DNA of 24,572 nucleotides from DATBFX01 sp036558305 (lineage in GTDB: Bacteria; Chloroflexota; Chloroflexia; Thermomicrobiales; UBA6265). Within the stretch, counting starts at the first letter, position 1. Every line of letters starts with the position of its first letter. Of this stretch, positions 1 through 8,699 are shown piece by piece. The stretch is from NCBI GenBank assembly GCA_036558305.1, contig DATBFX010000482.1:1-24572 (forward strand), in the 5' to 3' direction. The position numbers and the translations under genes were made by a program. The notes beneath the pieces were generated by a model. That model made no database searches and was not told the DNA's origin. It was given only the letters and a program-made list of their open reading frames with translations.

Positions 1-1254
1 CTCATCTGGGTTGATGTAGCCGATGTTTTCGGGGATCAGCGCCTGGCCGTATTCGTCGGGAGCGGTCGGGTATGGCAACCACGAGGCCGGTTCGCGGTTC
101 TCGACCGCGTGCGAGAAGTAATGGGCAAAGACGCGGTACGCAAGGGGGGACGCCGCGTAGTGGGGGGTCTCCCACAGGCGCGGTTCGAGGCGCAAGTCCC
201 GCAAGATCTTGATCCCGTCCTCGACCTTTGCCGCGTACATCTCCCAGGTCTCACCCGCGATCGGCGCGTTCCGGGTTTCGTCCCAGAACTCGTAATCCTC
301 GCCGGTGCCCCAGGTGTGGTGGTAACCGTGCAGCGCGATCGTGGCGCCGCGTTCGGTCGCCGTGCGGAGCGCCGCGACGAATGCCGGGCGCGTGCGCAGC
401 GACACGATCGACCCGTCCGCGTACCGCTGGTTCGGGATGACGCCCATCAGGAACGGCACCCCGTGGCTCTGCAGAAGATCGGCCGCGCCGGTGATGTGCT
501 GCGGATCGATGTGGACCGAGACGTCTTCCAGGCGCACGACGGCGCGCCTCTCCTCGCCGATCCCCGTCTCGAAGAACTCGTGCAAGACGTCGGCAAAGAT
601 CAGCGTCGGCGCGTCGGTCGCCGCGTCCGGATACGACGAATCGAGGTTCGGGCGGCCGTTGACGTACCAAAGGTTCTCGCCCCGCACGACGTACGGGATC
701 GGGTCGCCCTTGGTGACGTAGGTGGCGAACACCTGGGTCGACGGCAGGGTGATCACGATCTGCGTGTACGCTTCCAGGACCGCCGGATAGCGCTGGCCGC
801 GGTACTCCACCTCGTCGGGCAACTCGTCGCCGACGGTAAAGCCGGGAACGAAGCCGTAGGCGAGGTCCATGTCGACCGGGAACTCGCTGATCCCGAAGCC
901 CAACCACAAAATCGGTTGCCGCGTCGCCGCCAGGTCCTTCAGCAGCGCGGACGGCAATGGGGTGACGGCGTCGTTCCCGACCACGACGACGCGGTCGTAG
1001 TCTGCGACCGTACCCGCCGCGTAGGCGTCCTCCTCGATCAGGGTGGTGTTCGGCGTAAAGTGCCGCACGAGCATCTGCGTCTGCCGTCCGCACCGATCGC
1101 TCACCGTTGGATAGGACGGGGACCGCTGATTCACGATCAAGACGCGGGGCGTGCCCGGCGCCACGGCGACGCCCCCCGCCTGCGCCGGCGGCACGTTCGA
1201 TGACCCGTGGCGGGCCCCGGTCGTCGGAGGCAGAACGGTGCGATCCTCGATCAC
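1..1254 (-). CDS. DUF2334 / polysaccharide deacetylase-like protein (3' end beyond window)
   Basis: At least 418 residues, still open at the left edge. The frame reads PRVLIVNQRSPSYP after a proline-rich N-terminus. Further along it has VHIDPQHITGA and ALHGYHHTWGTGEDYEFWDE, which match the Asp/His metal-site pattern of DUF2334, a divergent branch of the NodB/polysaccharide-deacetylase fold. The family is expected to remove acetyl groups from N-acetylated sugars, but it has little direct biochemistry. The GTG start (1254-1252) overlaps the TGA of the upstream epimerase as GTGA, so the two are probably translationally coupled. With the glycosyltransferase and epimerase upstream, a role in modifying an amino-sugar polymer is likely (inference). 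No clear signal peptide is visible at this start. The family call is fairly sure; the substrate is unknown. Confidence 0.85.
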   Translation of the reverse strand, partial: MIEDRTVLPPTTGARHGSSNVPPAQAGGVAVAPGTPRVLIVNQRSPSYPTVSDRCGRQTQMLVRHFTPNTTLIEEDAYAAGTVADYDRVVVVGNDAVTPLPSALLKDLAATRQPILWLGFGISEFPVDMDLAYGFVPGFTVGDELPDEVEYRGQRYPAVLEAYTQIVITLPSTQVFATYVTKGDPIPYVVRGENLWYVNGRPNLDSSYPDAATDAPTLIFADVLHEFFETGIGEERRAVVRLEDVSVHIDPQHITGAADLLQSHGVPFLMGVIPNQRYADGSIVSLRTRPAFVAALRTATERGATIALHGYHHTWGTGEDYEFWDETRNAPIAGETWEMYAAKVEDGIKILRDLRLEPRLWETPHYAASPLAYRVFAHYFSHAVENREPASWLPYPTAPDEYGQALIPENIGYINPDE

Positions 1255-2480
1255 GCGACAAGTCCTTCGCTCGCACCGGCGGCCGGCCCGCTGCCGAAAT
1301 CGGCCGGTCCGTGTGCGCTCAGGCCAAAGTGCCAGCGCAGCGCGGCGACCACCCGCCGCGCCGCTCGTCCATCGCCGTACGGATTCTCGGCGCGAGCCAT
1401 TTCGAGGTAGCTCTCCTCGTTGCGGAGCAACTCCTCGGCCGCCCGCAGCAGCCGCCGCGGATTCGTGCCGACGAGCCGCGACGTGCCCGCCTTGATCGAT
1501 TCCGGCCGTTCGGTCTTCTCGCGGAGGACGAGCACCGGCTTCCCCAGCGCCGGCGCTTCCTCCTGGATCCCTCCCGAGTCGGTCAAGACGAAATGGCAGG
1601 CGTCGAGCAGCGCCACGAACTCTTCGTACCCGAGCGGTTCGATGAGCCGGATCCGAGGGTGACCGCCAAGCAAACGGGTCACCGGTTCCCGCACGAAGGG
1701 AGAGGCATGGACGGGAAAGATCAGCTCCACGTCCGGGTTGCGTTCAACCAACTGGAGCACCGCCGCGCAGACGTCTTCCAACGGGCGGCCGAAACTCTCC
1801 CGCCGATGCGTGGTGAGGAGGACCAGTCTCTTCCCGGGCGAACTCCATCGCGCACGCCCTCTCCCGCGGGGTAATCGATCCCTGATCGCCAACAACGCGT
1901 CGATGACGGTATTCCCGGTCACGAGGACGTGTCGCGCCGGGACGCCCTCGCGTTGCAAGCGCCGGCCCGCCCCCGGCGTCGGCGCGAAATGGAGCGTCGT
2001 GATCGCGCTGATGAGACGGCGGTTTCCCTCTTCCGGGAACGGACCCAGGAGGTCGCCGGTCCGCAGGCCCGCCTCCAGGTGGGCAACCGGAATCCGGTGA
2101 TAGTAGGCGCCGAGGGCCCCAACCATAGCCGTGGCGGTGTCGCCCTGGACGACGACGATGTCCGGCTGCACGCCGGACATCGTGCCGTCCAACGCCGCCA
2201 GGGCTCTGGCCGACAGCGAGACGAGCGACTGCTCCCGCTTCATCAGCGCAAGGTCGATGTCGGGACGCAGACCGAAGGCATCCAACGCCTGCTGCAGCAT
2301 CTCGCGATGTTGACCAGTCGAGCAGAGGCACGTCTCGAATTCGTCGTCGTGCGCCCGCAATTCGAGGACGACCGGCGCCATCTTGATCGCTTCCGGCCGG
2401 GTTCCAACCAGGAGCAGGATCCGTGGCCGGCGATCGCGCTCGGTCTGCATCCCCATCAGGACCGCATTTCGGCTGTCCAA
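1251..2480 (-). CDS. wecB: UDP-N-acetylglucosamine 2-epimerase (non-hydrolysing)
   Basis: A cytoplasmic enzyme of 409 residues, a little longer than the usual 370-390 because of an N-terminal extension. It interconverts UDP-GlcNAc and UDP-ManNAc for surface polysaccharide synthesis. The whole family signature is visible: GTRPEAIKMAPV (about residues 26-37), TGQHREML, VQGDTATAM, HLEAGLRT, FPEEGNRRLI, HRRESFG and TDSGGIQEEAPALGKPVLVL near the C-terminus. The TTG start is chosen because GGAGGG lies 7 bases upstream; in-frame ATGs 8 and 10 codons later have no such site. It lies 131 bases after the glycosyltransferase and overlaps the DUF2334 gene, consistent with one transcript. The symbol is given by family; whether the product feeds ManNAc or ManNAcA is not visible. 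Confidence 0.95.
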   Translation of the reverse strand: MDSRNAVLMGMQTERDRRPRILLLVGTRPEAIKMAPVVLELRAHDDEFETCLCSTGQHREMLQQALDAFGLRPDIDLALMKREQSLVSLSARALAALDGTMSGVQPDIVVVQGDTATAMVGALGAYYHRIPVAHLEAGLRTGDLLGPFPEEGNRRLISAITTLHFAPTPGAGRRLQREGVPARHVLVTGNTVIDALLAIRDRLPRGRGRARWSSPGKRLVLLTTHRRESFGRPLEDVCAAVLQLVERNPDVELIFPVHASPFVREPVTRLLGGHPRIRLIEPLGYEEFVALLDACHFVLTDSGGIQEEAPALGKPVLVLREKTERPESIKAGTSRLVGTNPRRLLRAAEELLRNEESYLEMARAENPYGDGRAARRVVAALRWHFGLSAHGPADFGSGPAAGASEGLVA

Positions 2481-2611
2481 AGTTGCACCCTCCGTCGGTC
2501 GGTCAGCCTCCGCAACGGACGGAGCGACCTCGTGTCGGGGTCGTCAGCCCGCGGCCCTCCCCCATTACCGGACTCCTCTCCTGGGAGCGACGCGGATCTC
2601 GCCACCAGGCG

Positions 2612-3868
2612 CTACCCCCCGGAAGTCGACCGGCTTGCTTCCACCGATGGCGCAACCCCGGCCATCGAACGACTCGTCTTGGCCCAGGCGCGGCGTCCCA
2701 GCATGACATTGCCGAAGGCGCTTGCTGCCGCCACGAACCAGACGAACGAATAGAAGACGAAGAGGTGAGCATGGACGATGCATGCCCGCCACGGTTCCCG
2801 CTCGGTCCGTCGGAGTGCCACCGCCGTGACCGGTGCCAACCCGAAACCGAGGAAATACCAGGCAACGAGGCCGGTCCAGGTCCAATCACCGAAGTTGAGG
2901 CTGAAGCGCGCCCAGGTGGCGACGCAGGCCAGACCGATCGGGAGAAAGACCGACGGCAGCAGCAGGTAGACGCCGAGGTCCGCGCGGGCACCGGCGGGAA
3001 GCGGGCTGCGAAGCAATGCGGGCAGGTATTGCCAGCAGACGAAATGCCCCTGCATCCAGCGACTGCGCTGACGCACGAGGCGCCGAAACGTCGGCACTGC
3101 TTCTTGCCACACCGCGGTCGAGGGGCAAAAGCGCATCTTCCACCCGTTGAGCAGCAACCGGAGACTGAGGTCGAGATCCTCGGTCAGCGACGAGGGGTTC
3201 CACGGGTTGCGACCGAGGGATGCCAGGGCGGAAAGCCGGGCACACTGACCGTTGCCGCCGAGGGTGGCCGTCCCGAGTAGATTCTTTGCCCGACAGAAGA
3301 TAGCCCCCCACACCGCGAACTCGAAATCCTGCCACCGCGTGAGCAGATTCTGGCGACCGTTGTACATGCGCACCGCGGATTGGACGCCGGCCACGGTGGG
3401 ATCGGCAAGACTGGACGACAGCTTCTCCAGAAAGTCGGGGGCCACCTGCGCGTCGGAGTCGAAGACGGCAACGACGACGTTGTCCGCGCCGTAGCGCTTC
3501 GCCAGTCCCAGCCGCCAGATCTCCGCATACGCGGCGTTCAGGGCCGCGCCCTTCCCGCGGCGGGCATGTTCCTCGGGTTGGACGAGGAGGCGGACTCGCC
3601 CGTCGCCACGGAATCGCTCGACAACGGCGGCGGTTGCGTCGTCGGAGCCGTCGTCGACGACCAGGATGAGAAAGTCGCCGTCCATCGCCAGGAGACTCGC
3701 CAGGGTGCGGCCGATGACCGCTTCCTCGTTGAGCGCCGGGATGATGAGGACGTAGAAGAGGCGGACCGCCGGTCCGGCGGGCGGGTCCGGGGACCGCAGC
3801 AACGCCATCCCCGCGAGCAGGTAGCAGTACGCCATCATGAGCAAGAGAACGATCGTCGCAACTGCCAT
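2612..3868 (-). CDS. Processive family-2 glycosyltransferase (membrane polysaccharide synthase)
   Basis: Predicted 418-residue membrane GT2 enzyme of the PgaC/NodC/hyaluronan-synthase type, which polymerises a nucleotide sugar and exports the chain. An N-terminal membrane helix (about 1-23) is followed by the catalytic domain: IIPALNEE (42-49), VVDDGSDD (70-77), the DSD metal site (137-139), TED (229-231) and the processivity motif QRSRW (267-271). Several hydrophobic segments follow to the C-terminus. The frame is open for 59 more codons upstream, but ATG at 3868 begins exactly at the hydrophobic helix and has GGGAGG upstream (spacing about 12, rather long). First gene of the string with the epimerase and DUF2334 gene. 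The epimerase suggests ManNAc- or GlcNAc-derived product, but the donor sugar cannot be read from the sequence. Confidence 0.9.
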   Translation of the reverse strand: MAVATIVLLLMMAYCYLLAGMALLRSPDPPAGPAVRLFYVLIIPALNEEAVIGRTLASLLAMDGDFLILVVDDGSDDATAAVVERFRGDGRVRLLVQPEEHARRGKGAALNAAYAEIWRLGLAKRYGADNVVVAVFDSDAQVAPDFLEKLSSSLADPTVAGVQSAVRMYNGRQNLLTRWQDFEFAVWGAIFCRAKNLLGTATLGGNGQCARLSALASLGRNPWNPSSLTEDLDLSLRLLLNGWKMRFCPSTAVWQEAVPTFRRLVRQRSRWMQGHFVCWQYLPALLRSPLPAGARADLGVYLLLPSVFLPIGLACVATWARFSLNFGDWTWTGLVAWYFLGFGLAPVTAVALRRTEREPWRACIVHAHLFVFYSFVWFVAAASAFGNVMLGRRAWAKTSRSMAGVAPSVEASRSTSGG

Positions 3869-4005
3869 TCGCGGGGCTGACCTCCCGAAGATCGAATCTC
3901 GACGCCGAGCCGTTGGGCTTTGGTCCGGCCTGCAACCACCCGTGCACGCGTCACCCATGGTGAGAAGGCGGTGAGGATTCGGTGCAGCTTGGGTGGTGTA
4001 GGAAG

Positions 4006-4035
4006 ATCGTACCGTACAAGCATCCACACTATCAA
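4006..4035 (-). promoter_or_regulatory. Possible sigma-70-type promoter for the polysaccharide string
   Basis: On the minus strand TTGATA (4035-4030) and TACGAT (4011-4006) are separated by 18 bases. They lie in an unusually AT-rich island (about 4020-4110) about 140 bases before the glycosyltransferase start. The -35 overlaps the palindrome ACACT-N4-AGTGT at 4026-4039. Tentative. Confidence 0.4.
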
Positions 4036-4039
4036 GTGT
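4026..4039. promoter_or_regulatory. Palindrome overlapping the -35, possible operator
   Basis: ACACT, four bases, then AGTGT forms a perfect 5-base inverted repeat on top of the proposed -35 of the polysaccharide string. A dimeric repressor could bind here (inference). It is short enough to be chance. Confidence 0.3.
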
Positions 4040-4419
4040 AACCACTTTTGCTTAAGTTTCTTTGGCCGTTTTCTTAGAGAAGTATTAACCATTCTTCCAG
4101 GTTTCCCGCGCAAAACTCACCGCCCACCCTCGTGATTCTCGCGGTCCGGGCATCGCGGGGGATGTCTCGCGGAGCGATCGCGGATCTGCGTCGCGCGTAA
4201 GCTTGGCTACCGACTCACAGACCAGGGCAACGGCGGGCCGATGTCAAGGTAGGCCACAAAGCCCGACGTTCGGCACCCCGGCGCACAGGGCGACGGGACG
4301 ACTACAATGAGTCGGGTCGAAGGCTGGGAAGCGACCTGCCGGAACCGACTTCCTCCAGCCCATGACGTTGAGCGGGAGACGGGTCGCCAAGGTCCCGACC
4401 TGAGTCATCCGTCAACGGG

Positions 4420-5112
4420 ATGTCGCGGTTCGCCGGGGAACATGAGTTCGTGAACGACGCCGCAATCGCACCGACCGCGGGCGCGTTTGAACCCGACGTG
4501 ACGGCGTGGGCCGCCTGGCGGCCGGCGGAGGCGATGCGCCGCTTCGCCGCCGTGCGGGCACCCTGGTACGTGGCAGCCGGTTGGGCCATCGACCTCTTCC
4601 TCGGATTCCAACGGCGGGACCACGAGGACCTCGAGGTAGCGCTCCCGCGGTCTCGCTTCGGCGAGTTGCTCCCCGCCCTGACCGACTGCGACCTCTTCGT
4701 CGTCGGCGACGGGTACGCCTATCCCCTGGCGCAGGCCGGCGACATGCTCGAAGCGCATCATCAAACGTGGGTGCGTGAGCGTGCCACCGGTCTCTGGCGA
4801 CTCGACGTCTTCCGCGAGCCCGCGGCCGGCGAAACCTGGATCTGCCGCCGCGACGAGCGCATCCGTCTCCCCTACGACCGCCTGATCGCCCGAACCGCCG
4901 ACGGCATCCCATACGCCCGCCCCGAGGTCGTCCTGCTTTTCAAGGCGAAGGCCGCGCGGCCGAAGGACGACGCCGACCTGACCGCCGTCCTGCCACGACT
5001 CGAACCGGCAGCGCGGCGCTGGCTGGTCGCGGCCCTGGAGATGGTGCACCCCGGCCACCGCTGGCTGACCGCGCTCAGCACCGGTGCCGCCGGCGAGCCG
5101 CCCGCCGACTGA
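4420..5112 (+). CDS. Nucleotidyltransferase, aminoglycoside 2''-adenylyltransferase-like fold
   Basis: 230 residues. GWAIDLFLGFQRRDHEDLEV (residues 54-73) is the nucleotidyltransferase signature seen in the ANT(2'')/LinB-like group, with Asp58 and Glu69/Asp70 positioned as metal ligands. A later KAKAARPKDDADL stretch matches the second conserved block of that group. Most chromosomal relatives have no shown substrate, so aminoglycoside modification is only possible, not established. The ATG start has no strong ribosome site. An in-frame GTG at 4450 is an alternative that would remove ten residues. It stands alone: the next gene begins 463 bases on. The superfamily call is firm; the substrate is unknown. 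Confidence 0.8.
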   Translation: MSRFAGEHEFVNDAAIAPTAGAFEPDVTAWAAWRPAEAMRRFAAVRAPWYVAAGWAIDLFLGFQRRDHEDLEVALPRSRFGELLPALTDCDLFVVGDGYAYPLAQAGDMLEAHHQTWVRERATGLWRLDVFREPAAGETWICRRDERIRLPYDRLIARTADGIPYARPEVVLLFKAKAARPKDDADLTAVLPRLEPAARRWLVAALEMVHPGHRWLTALSTGAAGEPPAD

Positions 5113-5575
5113 CGCACGACCAGTTCGGGCCGATCCTGGCCGAGCACCCTGACGGGAGCCGTCGTCGGTACCTGCTCCCTCGACCCGTGCGGTCCAGACC
5201 CGCCTCGGCGGTCTCACCCACCCCGCCGGCTACTTCCGCGCGGAGCTTCTCCATCCCCACGGACCTTTTGCCGGCGCGGCGCGGTCAACCACCGCCACCG
5301 GAAACATGCGTAGTTCCTACGACGCGCACCCTGCCGCCCGACCGCATCATCGTCCCCTCACCGTCGGAGGTCGACGGTGGATGGACCGCGAAGCATTGCG
5401 AAAGGACGGGCACCGTGCGCGCGGAGTGCGAACCGGGACCAACCTTCGTGCGGAAACTCGGTCTGGCGCCGGGGCCGTGGGCATTCGCCCGCACGGCCAA
5501 CGCAGGCGCCAAGACCCAGACCAGAGAGCCGTTGGGGAGCCGCACCATGACCACCGCGGGCCGAAGGGAGCCGCC
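5113..5575. other. Intergenic region, no gene recognised
   Basis: Frames are open here on both strands because of GC content, but their conceptual products are Arg/Pro/Gly-rich and resemble no family. No clear terminator or promoter was found. The last bases carry the GGGAG ribosome site of the ParB-like gene. Confidence 0.5.
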
Positions 5576-6205
5576 ATGATCTGCCGCCAAGATTCAGCCC
5601 GCACCGATTTCGACCGGGCCTACCGCCGCGCCGTGCTGGGCAGCCTGCTGGCGCGTCTGCGCCGCCGTCCCGACGATCTCCTGGCCTACCACGAGGTTCG
5701 CCGCGGCCTGTCAGCCGCCGCGGAGACCTGCCGTGGCCTTCGGGTCGTCCCGGTCGACCGGATCATCGGCAGCACGGACCGCTGCCGCGACTTCGACCGT
5801 GACTTCCGCCCGCGGCACGCCCACTGCGCCAACCGCTGGGTGAGCGTGGCCCGCGCCCACGGCGAAGGGAAATCGCTCCCGCCCGTCCAACTCTACCGGA
5901 TCGGCGACACCTATTTCGTCCGCGACGGCCACCACCGCGTCTCGGTGGCCCGGGTGCGGGGCCAAGTCCTCATCGACGCCGAGGTGATCGAGGTGCTGGT
6001 GCACGCCGCGCCTCCGGCTGCCGATCCGGCCGCACGACCACGCGCCGACGCCGGGGCGGTCGCGACCGTCGCGCCCATCCACCGCGGCGGGATGGCACGC
6101 GTGCCATTCCGACACCGAGCCGGTGAAGCCCTGGTCGCCTTCGGTCACTGGCTGCAAGGGACGCCGCCGGCCAGCACCGGCGGACTCGGTCGGGTGGCGG
6201 GTTGA
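5576..6205 (+). CDS. ParB/sulfiredoxin-fold-like protein
   Basis: 209 residues. VVPVDRIIGS (57-66), DFDRDF (73-78), LPPVQLYRIG (101-110) and DGHHRVSVAR (117-126) follow the order of the ParB N-terminal nuclease-like fold: an entry strand, then the G/DxHRxxxA motif. There is no helix-turn-helix DNA-binding region and no ParA partner beside it, so a chromosome-partition role is not supported. Stand-alone members of this fold are often annotated ParB-like without known function. The C-terminal 60 residues are Ala/Arg/Pro-rich and unassigned. The frame is open a further 90 codons upstream. ATG 5576 is chosen for its GGGAG site five bases away and because homologous-looking sequence begins there. 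Confidence 0.75.
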   Translation: MICRQDSARTDFDRAYRRAVLGSLLARLRRRPDDLLAYHEVRRGLSAAAETCRGLRVVPVDRIIGSTDRCRDFDRDFRPRHAHCANRWVSVARAHGEGKSLPPVQLYRIGDTYFVRDGHHRVSVARVRGQVLIDAEVIEVLVHAAPPAADPAARPRADAGAVATVAPIHRGGMARVPFRHRAGEALVAFGHWLQGTPPASTGGLGRVAG

Positions 6206-6605
6206 GACGGCGCGACCGTCTCCCGCCCCGGACCCACCCCGTCACGGGTAGGATTGTGCCATAGATGCACGCGACGGCGACAAGCACACCCAGGGCACCG
6301 GGGGGATCCAACGGAGATCGAGCGGCGCAACCACGCCGTAACTCGGGCATGCCATCGGGTTCCTCCCGCCAACTCCGGCTCCCGGCCGAATGCGTTCCAC
6401 TTCCACCCCTTCCAATGTACGCGATACGCCGGCGATCCCGTCGAGCCGACGCAAGTCGGACAGAGGTTACGCGGTGAACATACCCATATGGAATAGGCAA
6501 TCGCGCCGATGCCGCGCGGCCGATTCGGGAGTATCGTACGGGTCGGTGAGCAGGAGATTACGGCGCTGGCGCCGTGATTCCGTTCCTGCTGGAGAGGGGC
6601 ACGAC
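6206..6605. other. Intergenic region upstream of the peptidase pair
   Basis: No gene is supported; GC is somewhat lower than in the flanks. It contains a 16-base near-perfect palindrome, ACGGCGC-TG-GCGCCGT (6560-6575), 30 bases before the GTG start of the fused hydrolase-peptidase. It could be an operator or a leader hairpin. A promoter was not identified with confidence. Confidence 0.45.
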
Positions 6606-8675
6606 GTGGCCACCCGATCGCGAGCACCCCGCCCACCGGTCAAGTGCCAGCGCGGCCGCACCGTGCAGCGCGCCGAAGACGCCGGTCTGCGGGGAGATCC
6701 GGTCGGGCCGGGAGCGAGCGGCATCCTGGCGATGCAGCGCAGCCTCGGCAACCGGCAAACCGAGCGCCTGATCCGCCGGCCACACGCGGCGCAGCCGGTC
6801 GGGCTCCAGCGCGACGATACCGATCCGCAACCGGCGAAAACGGGCTGGACCGGGAAAGACGTCAAATCCACCAGCGAAAACGCCAAACCGCGCCTGATCG
6901 GCAAGGTCTGGCGCATCCCGATCGAGGGGTTGAAGAAGGTCGGCAACCAGGACGACGCGCTCGAAGCGAGCGACTTCCTGACCGGCGCCCAAACGCAGGA
7001 GCGGGCGTCCGGTCGCGCGATCGTCCTGATCCCCGACACGCTCGACAAGAAGGCGCCGATCGAGGTCCTGCTCCACCTCCACGGTCACGGACTCGGGTAC
7101 CGGGAGTTCGCGGTCGGCGGCCAGACGCAGGTGCGGGACGAGGCGATCGACCAGACCGAGAGTCAACTCCAGGCCATCCACGCCGGCGGGCGCAACATGA
7201 TCGCCGTGTTGCCGCAGGGGACGGGGACGTCGGGGTTCGGCGCCGGATTCGACGCCGATGCCTATCTGAAAGAGGTCTTCAAGATCCTGGGCGAGCGCGG
7301 TAACCTGCCGAAGGACAAGGAACCGGGTCCGGTCGCCTTCAGCGCGCACAGCGGCGGCGGCGACGTGATCTCGCCGATGCTGGAGGAGGAGGTCAAGCAG
7401 GTCAACAAGGCCAAGAAGCACGGGGACACGGGCACGGTCGACACGCGGCTGCCCGGGAAGATGCAGGAGTTGATCCTCTTCGACGCCCTCCACGGCGGCG
7501 AGGACACGGTGCTGATCGCGTTCCTGACGGAGCGGCTCGACCACGACCTGGCCGAACTGACGAACGCCGAACGCTCGCACTGGCCTGCCGCGCATCGGGC
7601 GTATCTCGCCACCAGTTTCCGCTTCCGCGGGTATCACTCCGGCGGTACCGGCAACGACCAGGGCGACGGGAAGGACCGCCGCTCCGGGTATGGGCGCCGC
7701 TACGACAACGTGAAGCAGGCGCTCGATCAGTGGTTCGCCGTGCACAAGGACATCCTGGGCGGTCCCGGAGAGGTCGCCTACGACGGTCTGCGCGCCAACT
7801 ACCAGGTGATCGACACCGGGCGACCGGGGACCAAGCCGGGTCACGAGCGGATGATGGGCGAGGGGCGGCTGTTCGAGGACGCGCTGAAGCGCAGCCCGGC
7901 GACTGTCCAACCAGTTCGCTTATCGCGGTTCGCGCGGCCGTCCGCGGCGGCCGGTCCGGCGATCGCACGCAGGGTTACCATTCCGGCCGACGCGATCCCC
8001 GCCAGTCGCCTCGGCGACTACGGCAGCCCCGAGGCGACCCGGTTCCGGCGCGCCGTCTACCAGAAGATGCTCGAACGCTCCGCCGACGATCAGGAGAAGA
8101 CCTTCACCGTCGGCCCCGACGAGCGGGACCTGGAGGAGGTCGAGGGCGGCTTCAAGATGCACAAGGTCGCCGCCCTCGACTGCGCGGACCTGCTGGCGCG
8201 GGCACGCCACGTCCGCGACGAGCGCAAGATGTTCGCCAAATACAAGAAGCCGAAGGACCGAACGGCGAGCGATAAACTGGTGATCGGGGCCGGCGACATC
8301 TCGATCGCCTCTGCCTACCGCAGCCTGGGAAACGACTTCAGCGCCTGGCAGAACACCTTCAACACCCACTTCGAGCGCACCAAGGACGCGCGGGTGGCAC
8401 TGACCGGCGGCGAGTTCGGCACCGCCGCGGTCACGCTCATGGTCGACGAGATGTACCCGATCAAGGCGATCCCCGGCTACAGCAACCACACCAAGGGGCT
8501 GGCAGTCGATTTCTCGACCACCCAGGGCGGCAAAACCCTCGGGCCGCACACCTCGCAAAAGGACGCCTGGCAAAACTCGTGGTTTTATCATTGGCTGGTC
8601 GCCAATGCCGCCGACTGCCATTTCACCCAACTGCCGACCGAGGAGTGGCACTGGGACCACGACCCGCCCACGTAA
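6606..8675 (+). CDS. Alpha/beta-hydrolase-like plus M15 (VanY-type) D-Ala-D-Ala peptidase fusion with LQR/GNR N-terminal motif
   Basis: 689 residues, three parts. (a) A basic, probably disordered N-terminus carrying MQRSLGNRQTERLIRR (43-58). (b) About 136-430, an alpha/beta-hydrolase-like domain with HLHGHG, VLPQGTG and a nucleophile elbow AHSGGG (Ser249). (c) A C-terminal zinc peptidase of the M15B type: AYRSLGNDF, SNHTKGLAVDF (626-636) and EEWHWDH (679-685), which supply the expected His/Asp/His zinc ligands. The peptidase should cut peptidoglycan stem peptides; the hydrolase substrate is unknown. There is no classical signal peptide, so export would need another route. The start is GTG 6606 with GGAGAGG eight bases upstream; the frame is open further 5' without coding character. 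The next gene, 24 bases on, shares the N-terminal motif and peptidase type. Confidence 0.85.
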   Translation: MATRSRAPRPPVKCQRGRTVQRAEDAGLRGDPVGPGASGILAMQRSLGNRQTERLIRRPHAAQPVGLQRDDTDPQPAKTGWTGKDVKSTSENAKPRLIGKVWRIPIEGLKKVGNQDDALEASDFLTGAQTQERASGRAIVLIPDTLDKKAPIEVLLHLHGHGLGYREFAVGGQTQVRDEAIDQTESQLQAIHAGGRNMIAVLPQGTGTSGFGAGFDADAYLKEVFKILGERGNLPKDKEPGPVAFSAHSGGGDVISPMLEEEVKQVNKAKKHGDTGTVDTRLPGKMQELILFDALHGGEDTVLIAFLTERLDHDLAELTNAERSHWPAAHRAYLATSFRFRGYHSGGTGNDQGDGKDRRSGYGRRYDNVKQALDQWFAVHKDILGGPGEVAYDGLRANYQVIDTGRPGTKPGHERMMGEGRLFEDALKRSPATVQPVRLSRFARPSAAAGPAIARRVTIPADAIPASRLGDYGSPEATRFRRAVYQKMLERSADDQEKTFTVGPDERDLEEVEGGFKMHKVAALDCADLLARARHVRDERKMFAKYKKPKDRTASDKLVIGAGDISIASAYRSLGNDFSAWQNTFNTHFERTKDARVALTGGEFGTAAVTLMVDEMYPIKAIPGYSNHTKGLAVDFSTTQGGKTLGPHTSQKDAWQNSWFYHWLVANAADCHFTQLPTEEWHWDHDPPT

Positions 8676-8699
8676 CCGCCAACGGCCGCGGAGGACGCC

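Larger units (their letters stand above)
3869..4419. other. Intergenic region between divergent units
   Basis: No convincing gene. It holds the AT-rich promoter island for the minus-strand string. Towards the right there is TACAAT at 4303-4308 (possible plus-strand -10 without a good -35). A hairpin follows at 4322-4360, with GGCTGGGAAG pairing to CTTC-CT-CCAGCC around a 17-base loop. It would lie in the leader of the nucleotidyltransferase gene. Confidence 0.5.

Noticed and set aside
109..1203. 364-codon plus-strand frame at the left edge
   Set aside because: Arg/Asp/Val-rich antisense of the DUF2334 gene, whose own frame reads recognisable motifs to the window edge.
4307..4447. Short leader ORF before the nucleotidyltransferase
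   Set aside because: Its ATG overlaps a possible -10, it has no ribosome site, and its composition is not gene-like.
5187..5579. Possible small gene before the ParB-like gene
   Set aside because: No ribosome site, Pro/Arg/Thr-rich composition and no recognisable family; an equally long frame exists on the opposite strand.
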